Source: Streptomyces sp. NBC_00510 (GTDB lineage Bacteria; Actinomycetota; Actinomycetes; Streptomycetales; Streptomycetaceae). From it: a stretch of DNA of 64,000 nucleotides. A program made the translations under genes and the position numbers. Under the pieces are notes generated by a model, which saw only the letters and a list, made by a program, of their open reading frames with translations, was not told the DNA's origin and did not search any database. Below are positions 34,466 to 43,155 of this stretch, in pieces (position 1 is the first letter of the stretch; each line of letters starts with the position of its first letter). The stretch is from assembly GCA_036013505.1 (NCBI GenBank), contig CP107851.1, forward strand, positions 682,001 to 746,000, read 5' to 3'.

Positions 34466-34681
34466 GTGGAACTTGCCGAAGGACCGGTCACGTGGGAACC
34501 GCAGCGGCATGCCGCCGGCACGAAGTCTCGGGAGCAGCGTTGCGCTTGGGCCTCTCCGTGCCCACATGAGGCAGTGTGGAGCGTGCGCGTGGAGGACAAG
34601 GGTGCCGAGAGTTGGTGGGCTGTCTGCGAGGAGCACCGTGCCTCGTCAGCCGTCCTGAATGCCCTACGTCCCGCTGACTAG
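34466..34681 (+). CDS. small Cys/His-rich protein, function unknown
   Basis: A possible 71-residue protein with the pattern CAWASPCPHEAVWSVR followed by WWAVCEEHRASSAV. Two Cys/His pairs of this kind suggest a small zinc-binding fold seen in hypothetical proteins of Streptomyces. GTG 34466 is tentative: no clear ribosome site precedes it and the frame continues upstream. There is no functional clue from neighbours. It could also be a remnant of a longer gene. Confidence 0.35.
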   Translation: MELAEGPVTWEPQRHAAGTKSREQRCAWASPCPHEAVWSVRVEDKGAESWWAVCEEHRASSAVLNALRPAD

Positions 34682-35000
34682 GACTTGCCCGGCCGACCAT
34701 GTTCGGAGCCGGATGGTGAGGGTCGCTGCGACCGTCCAGGGGTGCCGGCCGAGGCAGCACACAAGCCCACAGGCCGACCTCGAATCCCAGCTCGGTCAGT
34801 AGGCCGAAGCGCTGGTTTCACAGTTCCCCGAGGAGCTTCCCTTTGCCTCGCGCGAGGCCCGGTCCCTCAGCGCCGTCTCGCCTTGCGAGACCTGGGCGTA
34901 AGGCTGAACCTGAAAGTGAGGCATGCCTACCGACCACATGGACCGAGCGCGGACGGCAGCGGGGCCCGGGCACCGCGGCCCCTGCAGGGAACGGATTCCC
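34682..35000. other. intergenic stretch, nothing recognised
   Basis: These 319 bases, between the small Cys/His protein and the ferredoxin gene, contain no gene, repeat or RNA that I can support. Confidence 0.3.
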
Positions 35001-35227
35001 ATGAGGCTTGTCGTCGATCTCAACCGGTGCCAGGGTTCGCGCAGTGCGCCGTCCTCGCCCCGGACGTCTTCGCCCTGCACGGGGAAGAGGCGCTGCTGTT
35101 CTCCCCTCCCTTCGACGAGGCACAACGTGACCGGGTGGAGAAGGCCGCTGCCGCCTGCCCGGTCCGGGCGATCCTCGTCGACCGCTCTGACGAGCCGACG
35201 AAGCGGGTGGAGTCCCGTGTCGTCTGA
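35001..35227 (+). pseudogene. ferredoxin of a P450 system, interrupted by a frameshift
   Basis: From ATG 35001 the frame gives MRLVVDLNRCQG, the start of a small actinobacterial ferredoxin. The expected next residues (about YAQC) appear only after a one-base shift near 35035, where the other frame gives FAQCAVLAPDVFALHGEEAL and later AAAACPVRAI. The cysteine pattern C-x5-C ... CP fits a 3Fe-4S or 4Fe-4S P450 ferredoxin of about 75 residues. One missing T in GGTTCGCG restores it. The shift either kills the gene or is a base-calling error. The end overlaps the reductase start, so the gene formed an operon with the reductase and P450. Confidence 0.8.
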
Positions 35228-36521
35228 CGCGGGCGTCCAGGTCCTGCGGCGCCAGGGCGGCATTGTCGTCGTCGGGGCCTCGCTGGCCGGTCTGCGCGCG
35301 GCGGAGACACTGCGCGAGAAGGGCTTCACCGGATTGCTCACCATGATCGGCGACGAGCCGTACGATCCCTACGACCGGCCGCCACTGTCGAAGCAGGCAC
35401 TGCTCGGGCGGGCACGGCCCGAGGACACCGCGTTGCCGCGGCGGCGCGACATCGACGCCGAATGGCGTCGGGGCGTCGCCGCCGAGAGCCTCGACAGGGA
35501 CGCCGAACAGGTACGCCTGACAAACGGCGACACCGTCCCCTACGACCGCCTGCCGATCACCACCGGCACCAGAGCGCGGCCTTGGATCCACCCCGAAGAG
35601 GCCTCATCGGACAGCGTGTTCGTGCTGCGCACGCGCGACGACTCCGCCCGCCTGCGCCGGAAGCTGACCGGGGGCGTGCCCCGGGTGCTGGTGATCGGCG
35701 CCGGTTTCACGGGCTCCGAGGTCGCCTCCGCCTGCCGAGAGCTGGGCCTTGCGGTCACGGTCGCCGAACGCGGCCCGGCACCGCTGGTGGGTGCCCTCGG
35801 CGGAGTGATCGGCACGGTCGCGGACCGGCTGCAGCGCAAGCACGGAGTCGACCTACGCTGCGGCATGAGCGTCACCGCCCTGGAGGGCGACGATGTAGGA
35901 CGACTCAAGCGCGCCCATCTATCGGACGGCTCGGTGATCGACGTGGACGTGGCGGTCGTCTCGCTCGGCGCCGTCCGGAACACGGAATGGCTCGCCGGCT
36001 CGGGGGTGGCCGCGGGTCCCCGGGGCGTCGCCTGCGGCGCCGGATGTCGGGTGTTCGACGTCAACGGCATTGTCACCGACGACATGTACGCCGCCGGCGC
36101 CCACAACATGATCTGCGCGGGTCCCGAGCGCCGTCCCCACCTGTGGCTGCCGATGTTCTGGTCCTCCCAGTTCGGTGTCGACATCAAGTCCGTGGGCGTG
36201 CCCCCGCTGGGCGACCAGCTGGTCGTCGCCCAAGGGGCCCTCGCCGAGGACCGGTTCGTCGCGGTGCACGGCTACCACGGCCGCGTCATCGCCGCGGTGT
36301 CCTTCGACGGAGCCAAGTGGCTGGGGTTCCATGAGCAGCAGATCGCGTCCGGCGCCCCCTTCCCTCCGGAGTACCGCACGGTCGACCGCCGCAACGAGAC
36401 CTCGCAGCCGGTCGACCCGGCCTTCCCCGATCCCCATCTGCCCACCCACGGGGCCACGGTCACGCTGACGGGTCACTCACCGGGCGAACGACGTGTTGCG
36501 TTCACTCCATCGCATGCCTGA
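35217..36521 (+). CDS. ferredoxin-NAD(P)H reductase of the P450 system
   Basis: A 434-residue FAD-dependent reductase of the rubredoxin/putidaredoxin reductase group. The first dinucleotide motif IVVVGASLAGLRAAETLREK is followed by PYDRPPLSKQALLG, a signature of oxygenase-linked ferredoxin reductases. The NAD(P) motif VLVIGAGFTGSEVASACREL lies mid-protein, and GIVTDDMYAAGA corresponds to the second FAD site. GTG 35217 has GGAG five bases upstream and overlaps the ferredoxin frame by 11 bases. It should hand electrons from NAD(P)H to the ferredoxin and on to the P450 at 36558. Confidence 0.9.
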   Translation: MSSDAGVQVLRRQGGIVVVGASLAGLRAAETLREKGFTGLLTMIGDEPYDPYDRPPLSKQALLGRARPEDTALPRRRDIDAEWRRGVAAESLDRDAEQVRLTNGDTVPYDRLPITTGTRARPWIHPEEASSDSVFVLRTRDDSARLRRKLTGGVPRVLVIGAGFTGSEVASACRELGLAVTVAERGPAPLVGALGGVIGTVADRLQRKHGVDLRCGMSVTALEGDDVGRLKRAHLSDGSVIDVDVAVVSLGAVRNTEWLAGSGVAAGPRGVACGAGCRVFDVNGIVTDDMYAAGAHNMICAGPERRPHLWLPMFWSSQFGVDIKSVGVPPLGDQLVVAQGALAEDRFVAVHGYHGRVIAAVSFDGAKWLGFHEQQIASGAPFPPEYRTVDRRNETSQPVDPAFPDPHLPTHGATVTLTGHSPGERRVAFTPSHA

Positions 36522-36557
36522 TCACCGGCCCTGTGCCGCCCGGCCCCAGGAGACGCC

Positions 36558-37760
36558 ATGACGCCCGGCACCATCATCGAACAGATCACCGACTACGCCA
36601 ATCGAGCCGATCCGTACCCGCTCTACGAGGAGCTGCGCAAGACACCGGTCAGGCTGGAGGACGACGGCACGTACGTGGTCAGCACGTACTACGAGGTGCG
36701 GAGCCTGGCCAACGACCCACGGCTGAGCAACGACACGCGCAACCGGGCCGCCGGCTACGCACGCACAGCGGCCGCGGGCGACACGAACCTGCCGCCGAGC
36801 TTCATCTTCACCGACCCGCCGGTGCACGACCGACTGCGCGACACCATCAACCGGCCGTTCGGTCCCCCGCACAGTCCCAGGTTCCTCGACGACCTGCGCG
36901 GAGACCTCGCCAAGGTCGTCACCGAACTGCTCGACGCCTTCGCGGGCAAGGACCAGGTCGACATCGTCGAGGACTTCGCCTACCCCCTTCCCGTCACCGC
37001 GATCTGCAAAGTCCTGGGCGTGCCGCGCGACGACGAGTCGCGCTTCCACGAGTGGGCCGATGCCCTGGCGTCGTCACTCGATCCCCAGTCCGGCGCAGCC
37101 GGCCAGGAGAAGGGACAGCAGGCACGCCGGGAGCTGGGCGCCTACCTGTCCGGCCTGATCGAGACCAAACGCCGCCACCCCGGCCCCGGGATGCTCAGCG
37201 CGCTCGCGCCCGACATGACACCGGCCGACCTGGAGGCCACCGCGGTGCTGCTCCTGGTCGCCGGCCACGAGACCACCGTCAACGCGATCACCAATACGAC
37301 CCTGACGTTGCTCCGCCACCCCGACGTCCTCCAGCGCTTCCGGAGGGAGCCGGACCTGGCCGCCCCGCTCATCGAGGAAGTGCTGCGGTACGAGCCCCCG
37401 GTCCAGTTCGTGCCGTGGACCACCGCGCTGGCCGACATCGAGGTCGCCGGCACCACGATCCCCAAGGGCTCGCCGGTGTGGCTCATGCTGGCCGCGGCCA
37501 ACCGCGATCCCAAGCGCTTCGAGGACCCCGACCGGTTCGATCCCGACCGCAAGGACAACGAGCACCTGGGTTTCTACACCGGCATCCACTACTGCTTCGG
37601 TGCCCCTCTCGCCCGTATTGAACTGCATCTGGCCGTGCCCGAACTCTTCCGCCGGGTCAAGTTCTCCCGGTTGCTCGAGGACCCCCCGCCGTACCGCGCC
37701 AACGCGGTGCTGCGCGGCCCGCGCCATCTTCCCGTGGCCATCGAGGGCCTGACGGCCTGA
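36558..37760 (+). CDS. cytochrome P450
   Basis: A 400-residue soluble bacterial P450. The I-helix oxygen-activation motif VAGHETTVNAI is near residue 234, the ExxR motif (EEVLRYEPPVQF) near residue 275, and the haem-binding loop GFYTGIHYCFGAPLARIE has the ligand Cys346. The loop reads FYTG where FGxG is most common, a modest departure. AGGAG precedes ATG 36558. Its own ferredoxin and reductase are encoded directly upstream, so it is a class I three-component system, though the ferredoxin frame is broken. The substrate cannot be told from sequence. Confidence 0.93.
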   Translation: MTPGTIIEQITDYANRADPYPLYEELRKTPVRLEDDGTYVVSTYYEVRSLANDPRLSNDTRNRAAGYARTAAAGDTNLPPSFIFTDPPVHDRLRDTINRPFGPPHSPRFLDDLRGDLAKVVTELLDAFAGKDQVDIVEDFAYPLPVTAICKVLGVPRDDESRFHEWADALASSLDPQSGAAGQEKGQQARRELGAYLSGLIETKRRHPGPGMLSALAPDMTPADLEATAVLLLVAGHETTVNAITNTTLTLLRHPDVLQRFRREPDLAAPLIEEVLRYEPPVQFVPWTTALADIEVAGTTIPKGSPVWLMLAAANRDPKRFEDPDRFDPDRKDNEHLGFYTGIHYCFGAPLARIELHLAVPELFRRVKFSRLLEDPPPYRANAVLRGPRHLPVAIEGLTA

Positions 37761-38029
37761 GGACCACCGACGCAGGGCCGACTGAGGAGAACCCCCGTGG
37801 CGGCGTCGGTGCGCACCTTCAAGCTCTGAGGCGGGCACATGGCCCACGGGGTCGGCGGAACGCGGCTGGCCGGGAGCTGCTTTGGCACGAGTGATCATGG
37901 ATCCGTAACCTTTCGGCGCGTCGGGCAGTCTGTGGACCTGCCCGGAGCGTGAGCGCCGCCGGGCGCCTTGACCCCGGCGGACCTACGTTTCGGGCCGGCG
38001 TGGCGTCGGCGCCGCCGCACTGTATTCCG
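37761..38029. other. intergenic stretch before the GntR-controlled operon
   Basis: No gene is visible after the P450. The last part leads into the promoter and operator region at 38030-38080. Confidence 0.3.
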
Positions 38030-38080
38030 TTGACTTGTCGCAAGGCTTGACGCACTATCTTGAGACAACGCTTGCGACAT
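38030..38080 (+). promoter_or_regulatory. promoter with three copies of a TTGTCKCAAG operator
   Basis: A likely promoter has -35 TTGACT (38030-38035), a 17-base spacer and -10 CACTAT (38053-38058). Around it lie three near-identical sites: TTGTCGCAAG at 38035-38044, and on the other strand TTGTCTCAAG (38059-38068) and ATGTCGCAAG (38071-38080). Each is a CTTGnnnCAAG-like dyad; centres are 24 and 12 bases apart. They overlap the promoter, so they are good candidates for repression by the GntR-family gene in the same operon. Confidence 0.6.
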
Positions 38081-38111
38081 AGAGGGGTCACGTCAAAGGG
38101 AGGGTTGCTGG

Positions 38112-38921
38112 ATGCCCGAGCAGTCCGTGCGTCCGGCGGATGTCGAGCAGGCCGGCGTGTGGTTGGCCCGGCACGGCCTTGCCGACGTCCGGCCGACACC
38201 GCTGCTGGCCACGCGTCTGGCGGTCCGGCGCAGTGCCCGTCTGGCCGCTCAGGTCCTGCTGGCCGCGTTCATCATCGCGGTCGCCCTCGTCTACACGACC
38301 GACCGGCCCGGCGCCGCGGTTGACGGGTCCGGGTCGAACCGGCACTCGTCGCTGCTGGTCCTGACGGCGGTGGTGGCGGGGTTGGTCCTGACCCAGGCGC
38401 TGCTGGACTGGTGGGTGCGACGGGTCGACCATCGGGCCGGCGCGACGTTGCCGCGCCGGGCGGCCCACCCGGTCCGGCTCGGCTGGCGCACCGTGCTCGG
38501 CCGGCCGCGTGCCGCGTTCGCGGTCGCCACGTTCGCGGGCGCGTTGGTGCCGGCGGTCGTCGCCCTGACCGTGCGGGACTCCACCGCGCGGTACGCGGCA
38601 CTCGTCCTGCTGATCGGACTGTGCGGGGTCGCCGTCGGCACGGCTGTCCAGTTGCGCCACATCCTGACGCACCCGGTCGTGGCCGACGACGAGGTCGCGC
38701 TGACCGCCGACGTCATCATGCGGGTCGAGGACGCCCGCGAGGTCGCCACGCCGACCGTGGTGTGGCTGCTGCCGATCGTGTCGGTGTTCGATACCGCGCT
38801 TGGCTGGTGGAACGCCGCCTGGCTCGTCTTCGTCGCCCTGAGCACCGTCTCGCTCGCCCTGATCACCAAGCGGACCGCACAGAGCGGCGTTGTGGCGCGG
38901 TACGCCACGAGCGCCCGGTGA
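38112..38921 (+). CDS. integral membrane protein of unknown function, linked to a GntR regulator
   Basis: A 269-residue protein with about six hydrophobic segments (examples: AAQVLLAAFIIAVALVYTT, LVLTAVVAGLVLTQALLDWW, VVWLLPIVSVFDTAL) and arginine-rich loops. A short soluble N-terminus (VEQAGVWLARHGLADVRPTP) precedes the first span. I do not recognise a transport or enzymatic motif. GGGAGG lies ahead of ATG 38112. It is followed four bases later by a YtrA-like GntR regulator; such regulators normally control membrane export or stress operons, so a cell-envelope role is likely. Confidence 0.75.
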   Translation: MPEQSVRPADVEQAGVWLARHGLADVRPTPLLATRLAVRRSARLAAQVLLAAFIIAVALVYTTDRPGAAVDGSGSNRHSSLLVLTAVVAGLVLTQALLDWWVRRVDHRAGATLPRRAAHPVRLGWRTVLGRPRAAFAVATFAGALVPAVVALTVRDSTARYAALVLLIGLCGVAVGTAVQLRHILTHPVVADDEVALTADVIMRVEDAREVATPTVVWLLPIVSVFDTALGWWNAAWLVFVALSTVSLALITKRTAQSGVVARYATSAR

Positions 38922-38925
38922 ACCG

Positions 38926-39342
38926 ATGATCGTCATCGACTCGGCCTCGCCCGTCCCGCCGTTCGAGCAGCTCCGCGCCCAGCTCGCCCGGCAGATCCAG
39001 GACCACACACTGGCCGTGGGCACCCAACTGCCGACCATCCGCCGCCTGGCCGCAGACCTCGGCCTGGCCGTCAACACCGTCGGCCGGGCCTACCGGGCGC
39101 TGGAGGAGGCGGCGCTGATCGAGACCCGCGGACGGGCGGGTTCGTTCGTCACCGCAGCCGGCGAGCAGGGACGCGAGCGAGCGCGCCACGCCGCCGCCGA
39201 GTACGCCGCCGTCATCGCCGGCGTGGGCATCGACACCGACGAGGCCATACGCATCATCGAAGCGGCGCTGGCCAACGGCGCCGCAGCATCGCCCTCTTCA
39301 CGCCTGGCCACTTCGCACCGCCCGGACGGCGACGTGCCATGA
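38926..39342 (+). CDS. GntR-family (YtrA-like) transcriptional regulator
   Basis: A 138-residue regulator of the short YtrA subfamily. The winged helix-turn-helix covers PVPPFEQLRAQLARQIQDHT, LAVGTQLPTIRRLAADLG and NTVGRAYRALEEAALIETRG, followed by a short helical C-terminus rather than a large effector domain. It lies immediately after the membrane-protein gene and very probably represses the shared promoter by binding the triple site at 38035-38080. Its own ribosome site is weak, in line with translational coupling. Confidence 0.88.
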   Translation: MIVIDSASPVPPFEQLRAQLARQIQDHTLAVGTQLPTIRRLAADLGLAVNTVGRAYRALEEAALIETRGRAGSFVTAAGEQGRERARHAAAEYAAVIAGVGIDTDEAIRIIEAALANGAAASPSSRLATSHRPDGDVP

Positions 39343-39360
39343 TCCGGCCGGGGCCCGCCG

Positions 39361-40113
39361 TCACGCCTTACGGGCGAGGACCAGGCGCGAGTACGGGGCG
39401 CCGTCCGGGCGGTGACCGAAGTCGGGCACCGCGGTCGTGCGTACGGTGAAGCCCGCCGCGGTCAGTTCGGCGCGCACCGCGCGGAGCGGGAAGGTGCGGT
39501 AGTACATGACGAAGGTCGGCCGCCAGACCGCGTTCCGTATCCGCATCGCCGCGTCGAAGCCGGCGGGTATCCAGTAGCGCCGGGAGGCGATACGCGGCGG
39601 TGCGAAGACCGGGAAGGCGAAGAGCCCGCCGGGCCGGAGGGCGCGGTGCACCCCGGCGAACAGGGCCGGCCGCTCGGCGGCCAGGAAGTGCCCGAAGGCG
39701 CCGAAGCTGACGGCCAGGTCGAACTCCGCGGCGAAGGGCGGCTTCCGTGCGTCCGCGCGTATCCACTCCGCGTCCGGGTGGGCACGGCGCGCCTGCGCGA
39801 GCATGCCGGCGCTGAAGTCCACGCCCGCGACCCGGCGCCGGCACAGCGGTTCCAGGACCCGCAGGCCCGCTCCCGTGCCGCAGCACACGTCCAGCCCGTC
39901 ATCGAAAGGGCCGAAGGGACTCAGGGCGGCGGCGGTCGCATCGAGGATGCGGTCCGGGGTGCGGAACGGCGTGTGGTCGAACCTCGGGGCGAGGAGGTCA
40001 TAGCCGCGCTCGACAGACGACAGGGCCTGCACGGCCAGCTCACGCAGGGAGGGGCCTTCGGGTGAGAACACCGGTCCAGGGTAAGGCCGTTCAACCTGCG
40101 TGAAAGGCGGCAT
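39361..40113 (-). CDS. class I SAM-dependent methyltransferase
   Basis: A 250-residue methyltransferase with the SAM-binding motif GLDVCCGTGAGLRVLE, motif II VAGVDFSAGMLAQARR, motif III (AEWIRADARKPPF) and the post-motif FDLAVSFGAFGHFL. The region RALRPGGLFAFPVF is the usual strand-turn after the active site. ATG 40113 is used; a GTG directly before it is equally in frame. The acceptor cannot be predicted, and neighbours give no help: it lies between the GntR operon and a two-component system. Confidence 0.87.
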   Translation of the reverse strand: MPPFTQVERPYPGPVFSPEGPSLRELAVQALSSVERGYDLLAPRFDHTPFRTPDRILDATAAALSPFGPFDDGLDVCCGTGAGLRVLEPLCRRRVAGVDFSAGMLAQARRAHPDAEWIRADARKPPFAAEFDLAVSFGAFGHFLAAERPALFAGVHRALRPGGLFAFPVFAPPRIASRRYWIPAGFDAAMRIRNAVWRPTFVMYYRTFPLRAVRAELTAAGFTVRTTAVPDFGHRPDGAPYSRLVLARKA

Positions 40114-40221
40114 CACCGAAGCGGGGCGCTCCGCCCCCTCCCCCGGTGAGGCGCTGCGGCCGTGGCTCGACCGGGCGTCAAGAGGCTGCGCGGCGCGGCG
40201 ATCCCCCGTCTCGGATCCGGG

Positions 40222-40920
40222 CTACGTCTGCTCGTCTGACTGCCGGCCGGCCTCACGTCCACCGGCGCTGACCAGCCCTGTCTCGTAGGCGACGATGACG
40301 GCTTGGACACGGTCGCGGAGTCCGAGTTTGGCGAGGATGCGGGCGACGTGGGTCTTGACGGTCGCCTCGGCCAGGTGGAGGCGGATGGCGAGCTCGGTGT
40401 TGCTGAGTCCTCGGGCCAGCAGACCGAGGACCTCCAGTTCGCGGGGGGTGAGCGAGGCGAGGTCGCGGTGGAGGGCGGCGGTGTCGCTGCCGCGCTGGGT
40501 GAAGCGCTGCACGAGGCGGCGGGTGATGGCGGGCGCGAGGAGGGCGTCGCCGTTGCGGACCGTGCGGACGGCCGCGGTCAGATGCTCGGGGGTGACGTCC
40601 TTGAGGAGGAAGCCGCTGGCGCCGGCGGACAGTGCCGCGTAGACGTACCGGTCGAGGTCGAAGGTGGTCAGGATGATGACGCGGGGTGCGGTGGGGGCGC
40701 CGGTGAGGATGCGGCGGGTGGCCTCCAGGCCGTCCATCTCGGGCATCCGGATGTCCATGAGGACCACGTCGGGCCGCGTGCGGCGGACCGCGTCGACCGC
40801 TTCGGCGCCGTTGGTCGCCTCGCCCACGACGTCGATGCCGTCGGCGCCGAGGATCATCCGGAACCCGGTACGGACCAGGGTCTGGTCGTCGGCGAGGAGC
40901 ACGCGCAGCGGCTCGGTCAC
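40222..40920 (-). CDS. NarL/LuxR-type response regulator
   Basis: A 232-residue response regulator. The receiver domain has the acidic pair DD at residues 11-12, the phospho-acceptor Asp56 in VVLMDIRMPEMDG and the conserved lysine in SGFLLKDVTPEHL. The C-terminal LuxR helix-turn-helix is LTPRELEVLGLLARGLSNTE followed by TVKTHVARILAKLGLRDR. It starts at GTG 40920, overlapping the histidine kinase gene (GTGA). The pair probably controls the divergent ABC exporter at 42448-45509. Confidence 0.95.
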   Translation of the reverse strand: MTEPLRVLLADDQTLVRTGFRMILGADGIDVVGEATNGAEAVDAVRRTRPDVVLMDIRMPEMDGLEATRRILTGAPTAPRVIILTTFDLDRYVYAALSAGASGFLLKDVTPEHLTAAVRTVRNGDALLAPAITRRLVQRFTQRGSDTAALHRDLASLTPRELEVLGLLARGLSNTELAIRLHLAEATVKTHVARILAKLGLRDRVQAVIVAYETGLVSAGGREAGRQSDEQT

Positions 40921-42287
40921 AGCGTCTCCAAGGGGATGAGGGCCTCCACACGGTAGCCGCCGGTCATGCGCCGGCCGGTGGTCAGGGTTCCGTCGTGGAC
41001 GGCGAGGCGCTCGCGCAGGCCGATCAGGCCCCGGCCGTTTCCGGTGGGCGCGCCCGCGCCCGGGTGTCCGCCGGTGTCGGTGACTTCCACCCGGAGCCGG
41101 TCCGGGCCGTATTCGACGGTCACGGCGGCGGTGGCGCCAAAGGCGTGCTTCACGGTGTTGGTCAGGGCTTCCTGGACCACGCGGTAGGCGGCGAGTTCGA
41201 GGCCGGGCGGGAGGGGGCGGGGAGGGCCGGCGACGGTCAGGTCGACGGGCAGTCCGGTGGCACGGACCCGTCCGACCAGCGATTCCAGCTGGTCCAGGCC
41301 CGGTTGCGGGGCCAGCTCCGCCGCGGTGTCGGCCAGGTCGAGGTCTGCGCCTCCGTCCGTCTCCTCGCCCTGCTCGGCCATGGTGAGCAGTCCCATGACG
41401 TGGCGCAGTTCGGTCATGGCCGCCCGGCCGCCCGCCTCGACGGCGAGCAGCGCCTCGCCGGCCTGCTCGGGGGAGGTTCCCATGATCTTGCGGGCGGCGC
41501 CCGCCTGGATGATCATCACGCTGACGTTGTGCGTGACGACGTCGTGCAGTTCGCGGGCGATCCTGGCCCGCTCGTGCTCGACGGCCCGGCGCAGCGCCTC
41601 GCCCTGCTCGCGTTGCAGGGCGGAGAGCCGGGTGCGGCCCTCGTCGGTGCGGAGCTTCCAGGTGCGCAGGCCGACGGCGGCCACGGCCATCGGGACCAGG
41701 ATCAGCAAGGCGATGTACTCGTTGGGGACGATCGGGGTCACCGAGTTCCCCGAGGTGCCTACCAGGACGACCGACACCGGCAGCGCCGCCAGGGTCGCCA
41801 CCCGGTACGGGCTGAACACGGCGGCGCTGTAGACGGCGATGACGAACGCGTAGAAGGTCAGCCGCAGGACGCTCTGCGGTGTCGCCAGGGTCGCGGCCGT
41901 CACGACGCACAGCACGGCGAGCGGGTAGCGGCGGCGCAAGGCCAGGGCACCCGAGGCGACGGCCGCGAGGGTCACCATGAAGGCCATGCCGCCGGGACCG
42001 GACGGGCGCGGTATGACCCGCACCACGCCGGGTGCGATCTCCCGCACCACGACGTTGTCGGCGTTGTCGATGCCGTAGTAGACGGTGGAGATCCCGATGA
42101 CCAGTGCCAGCAGCAGGTCGAACTGCCAGGCGCGCCGGGTGGGCCGCAGCGCCGGACCGCTCGGAAGCCTGGCGTCGCGGACCGTGCGGCGGGCGGCTTG
42201 CCGCAGCCGCTCCCGCGTCGTAGTTGCGTCCATCACCGGTTCATTGTCGCGGCCGCGCGGACCCGCGGAGTCCGTCCCGGTGGTCAT
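40917..42287 (-). CDS. sensor histidine kinase (HisKA_3 type)
   Basis: A 456-residue membrane sensor with five or so hydrophobic spans in the first half (for example AWQFDLLLALVIGISTVYYG and ALPVSVVLVGTS). The HisKA_3 phospho-acceptor helix ERARIARELHDVVTHNVSVM places the histidine near residue 246. The ATPase N-box is AAYRVVQEALTNTVKHA and the G-box GRGLIGLRERL. Its sensory part is mostly intramembrane, like LiaS/BceS-style envelope stress sensors. ATG 42287 has GGAG at a good distance; GTG 42293 and ATG 42233 are alternatives. It is co-transcribed with the response regulator and divergent from an ABC exporter. Confidence 0.93.
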   Translation of the reverse strand: MTTGTDSAGPRGRDNEPVMDATTTRERLRQAARRTVRDARLPSGPALRPTRRAWQFDLLLALVIGISTVYYGIDNADNVVVREIAPGVVRVIPRPSGPGGMAFMVTLAAVASGALALRRRYPLAVLCVVTAATLATPQSVLRLTFYAFVIAVYSAAVFSPYRVATLAALPVSVVLVGTSGNSVTPIVPNEYIALLILVPMAVAAVGLRTWKLRTDEGRTRLSALQREQGEALRRAVEHERARIARELHDVVTHNVSVMIIQAGAARKIMGTSPEQAGEALLAVEAGGRAAMTELRHVMGLLTMAEQGEETDGGADLDLADTAAELAPQPGLDQLESLVGRVRATGLPVDLTVAGPPRPLPPGLELAAYRVVQEALTNTVKHAFGATAAVTVEYGPDRLRVEVTDTGGHPGAGAPTGNGRGLIGLRERLAVHDGTLTTGRRMTGGYRVEALIPLETL

Positions 42288-42302
42288 TCCCACCGCTCCG
42301 GG

Positions 42303-42323
42303 TACATCGCCCGCCTACATCGC
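42303..42323. promoter_or_regulatory. TACATCGC direct repeat in the divergent promoter region
   Basis: TACATCGC occurs at 42303-42310 and 42316-42323, 13 bases apart, between the kinase gene and the ABC exporter. It is a candidate site for the response regulator, inferred from position alone. Confidence 0.3.
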
Positions 42324-42447
42324 AGGGATGACGTTTCCGGGGGTCGTCCCAGCGCGGTACCGCAATGGGTCCGGTCGGGCGACGCGTGCGGGCCGGACCC
42401 GCTCCTAGCGTTCACGCAGCCAACCACCGCTACCCGAGGAGCGCTTC

Positions 42448-43155
42448 ATGACCGTGCCGGTGATCGAACTGCGCGAGGTGAGCCGCCGCTACGACGACGG
42501 CCCGCCCGCCCTGCACGAGGCGTCGCTGACCGTGCGGCGCGGCGAGGCCGTCGCGATCCTCGGCCCCTCCGGCAGCGGCAAGTCCACGCTGCTCAATCTG
42601 ATCGCGGGCCTGGACCGGCCCGACACGGGGACCGTCACCGTGGACGGGGTGCGGGTGGACCGGCTGGGCGAGGCCGGATCGGCGCTGTTCCGGCGGTCGA
42701 AGGTCGGCATGGTCTTCCAGTTCTTCAACCTGCTCGACGATCTGACCGTCACCGACAACGTCGCTCTGCCGGCGCGCCTGGCAGGTATGGCACGTGCCGC
42801 GGCGGACCGCCGGGCGGCGGAACTCCTGGAACTGCTGGGCATAGACCGGCACGCCCGCGCCTACCCGGGGCGGCTGTCCGGCGGTGAGCGGCAGCGCGTC
42901 GCGGTGGCCCGGGCGTTGATGAACCGGCCGGCGCTGCTCCTGGCCGACGAGCCGACCGGGGCCCTGGACACGGCGGCCGGACAGGACGTCAGCAGGCTGC
43001 TCGCCGGCCTCAACGCCGAGGGCCAGACCATCGTCGTGGTCACCCACGACCTGGCGTTGGCCCGGTCCTGCACAAGCCGTACGGTCCGGATCGCCGACGG
43101 CCGGATCACCGAGGACGTCCGGTCGCAGGCCGTCGCCCCGGAGGCCGTCCGATGA
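42448..43155 (+). CDS. ABC transporter ATP-binding protein (MacB/LolD type)
   Basis: A 235-residue ATPase with Walker A GPSGSGKS at residues 39-46, Q-loop VFQFFNLL, signature LSGGERQRV near residue 144, Walker B LLLADEPTG near residue 164 and the switch histidine in VVTHDLA. This subfamily drives FtsX-type permeases that export peptides, antibiotics or lipids from the membrane. GAGGAG precedes ATG 42448, and the stop overlaps the permease start by ATGA. The divergent two-component system probably senses what the pump removes. Confidence 0.95.
   Translation: MTVPVIELREVSRRYDDGPPALHEASLTVRRGEAVAILGPSGSGKSTLLNLIAGLDRPDTGTVTVDGVRVDRLGEAGSALFRRSKVGMVFQFFNLLDDLTVTDNVALPARLAGMARAAADRRAAELLELLGIDRHARAYPGRLSGGERQRVAVARALMNRPALLLADEPTGALDTAAGQDVSRLLAGLNAEGQTIVVVTHDLALARSCTSRTVRIADGRITEDVRSQAVAPEAVR

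Noticed and set aside
35001..35227. Programmed frameshift in the ferredoxin gene
   Set aside because: No slippery sequence or stimulatory structure is visible at the break; a deletion or base-calling error is simpler.
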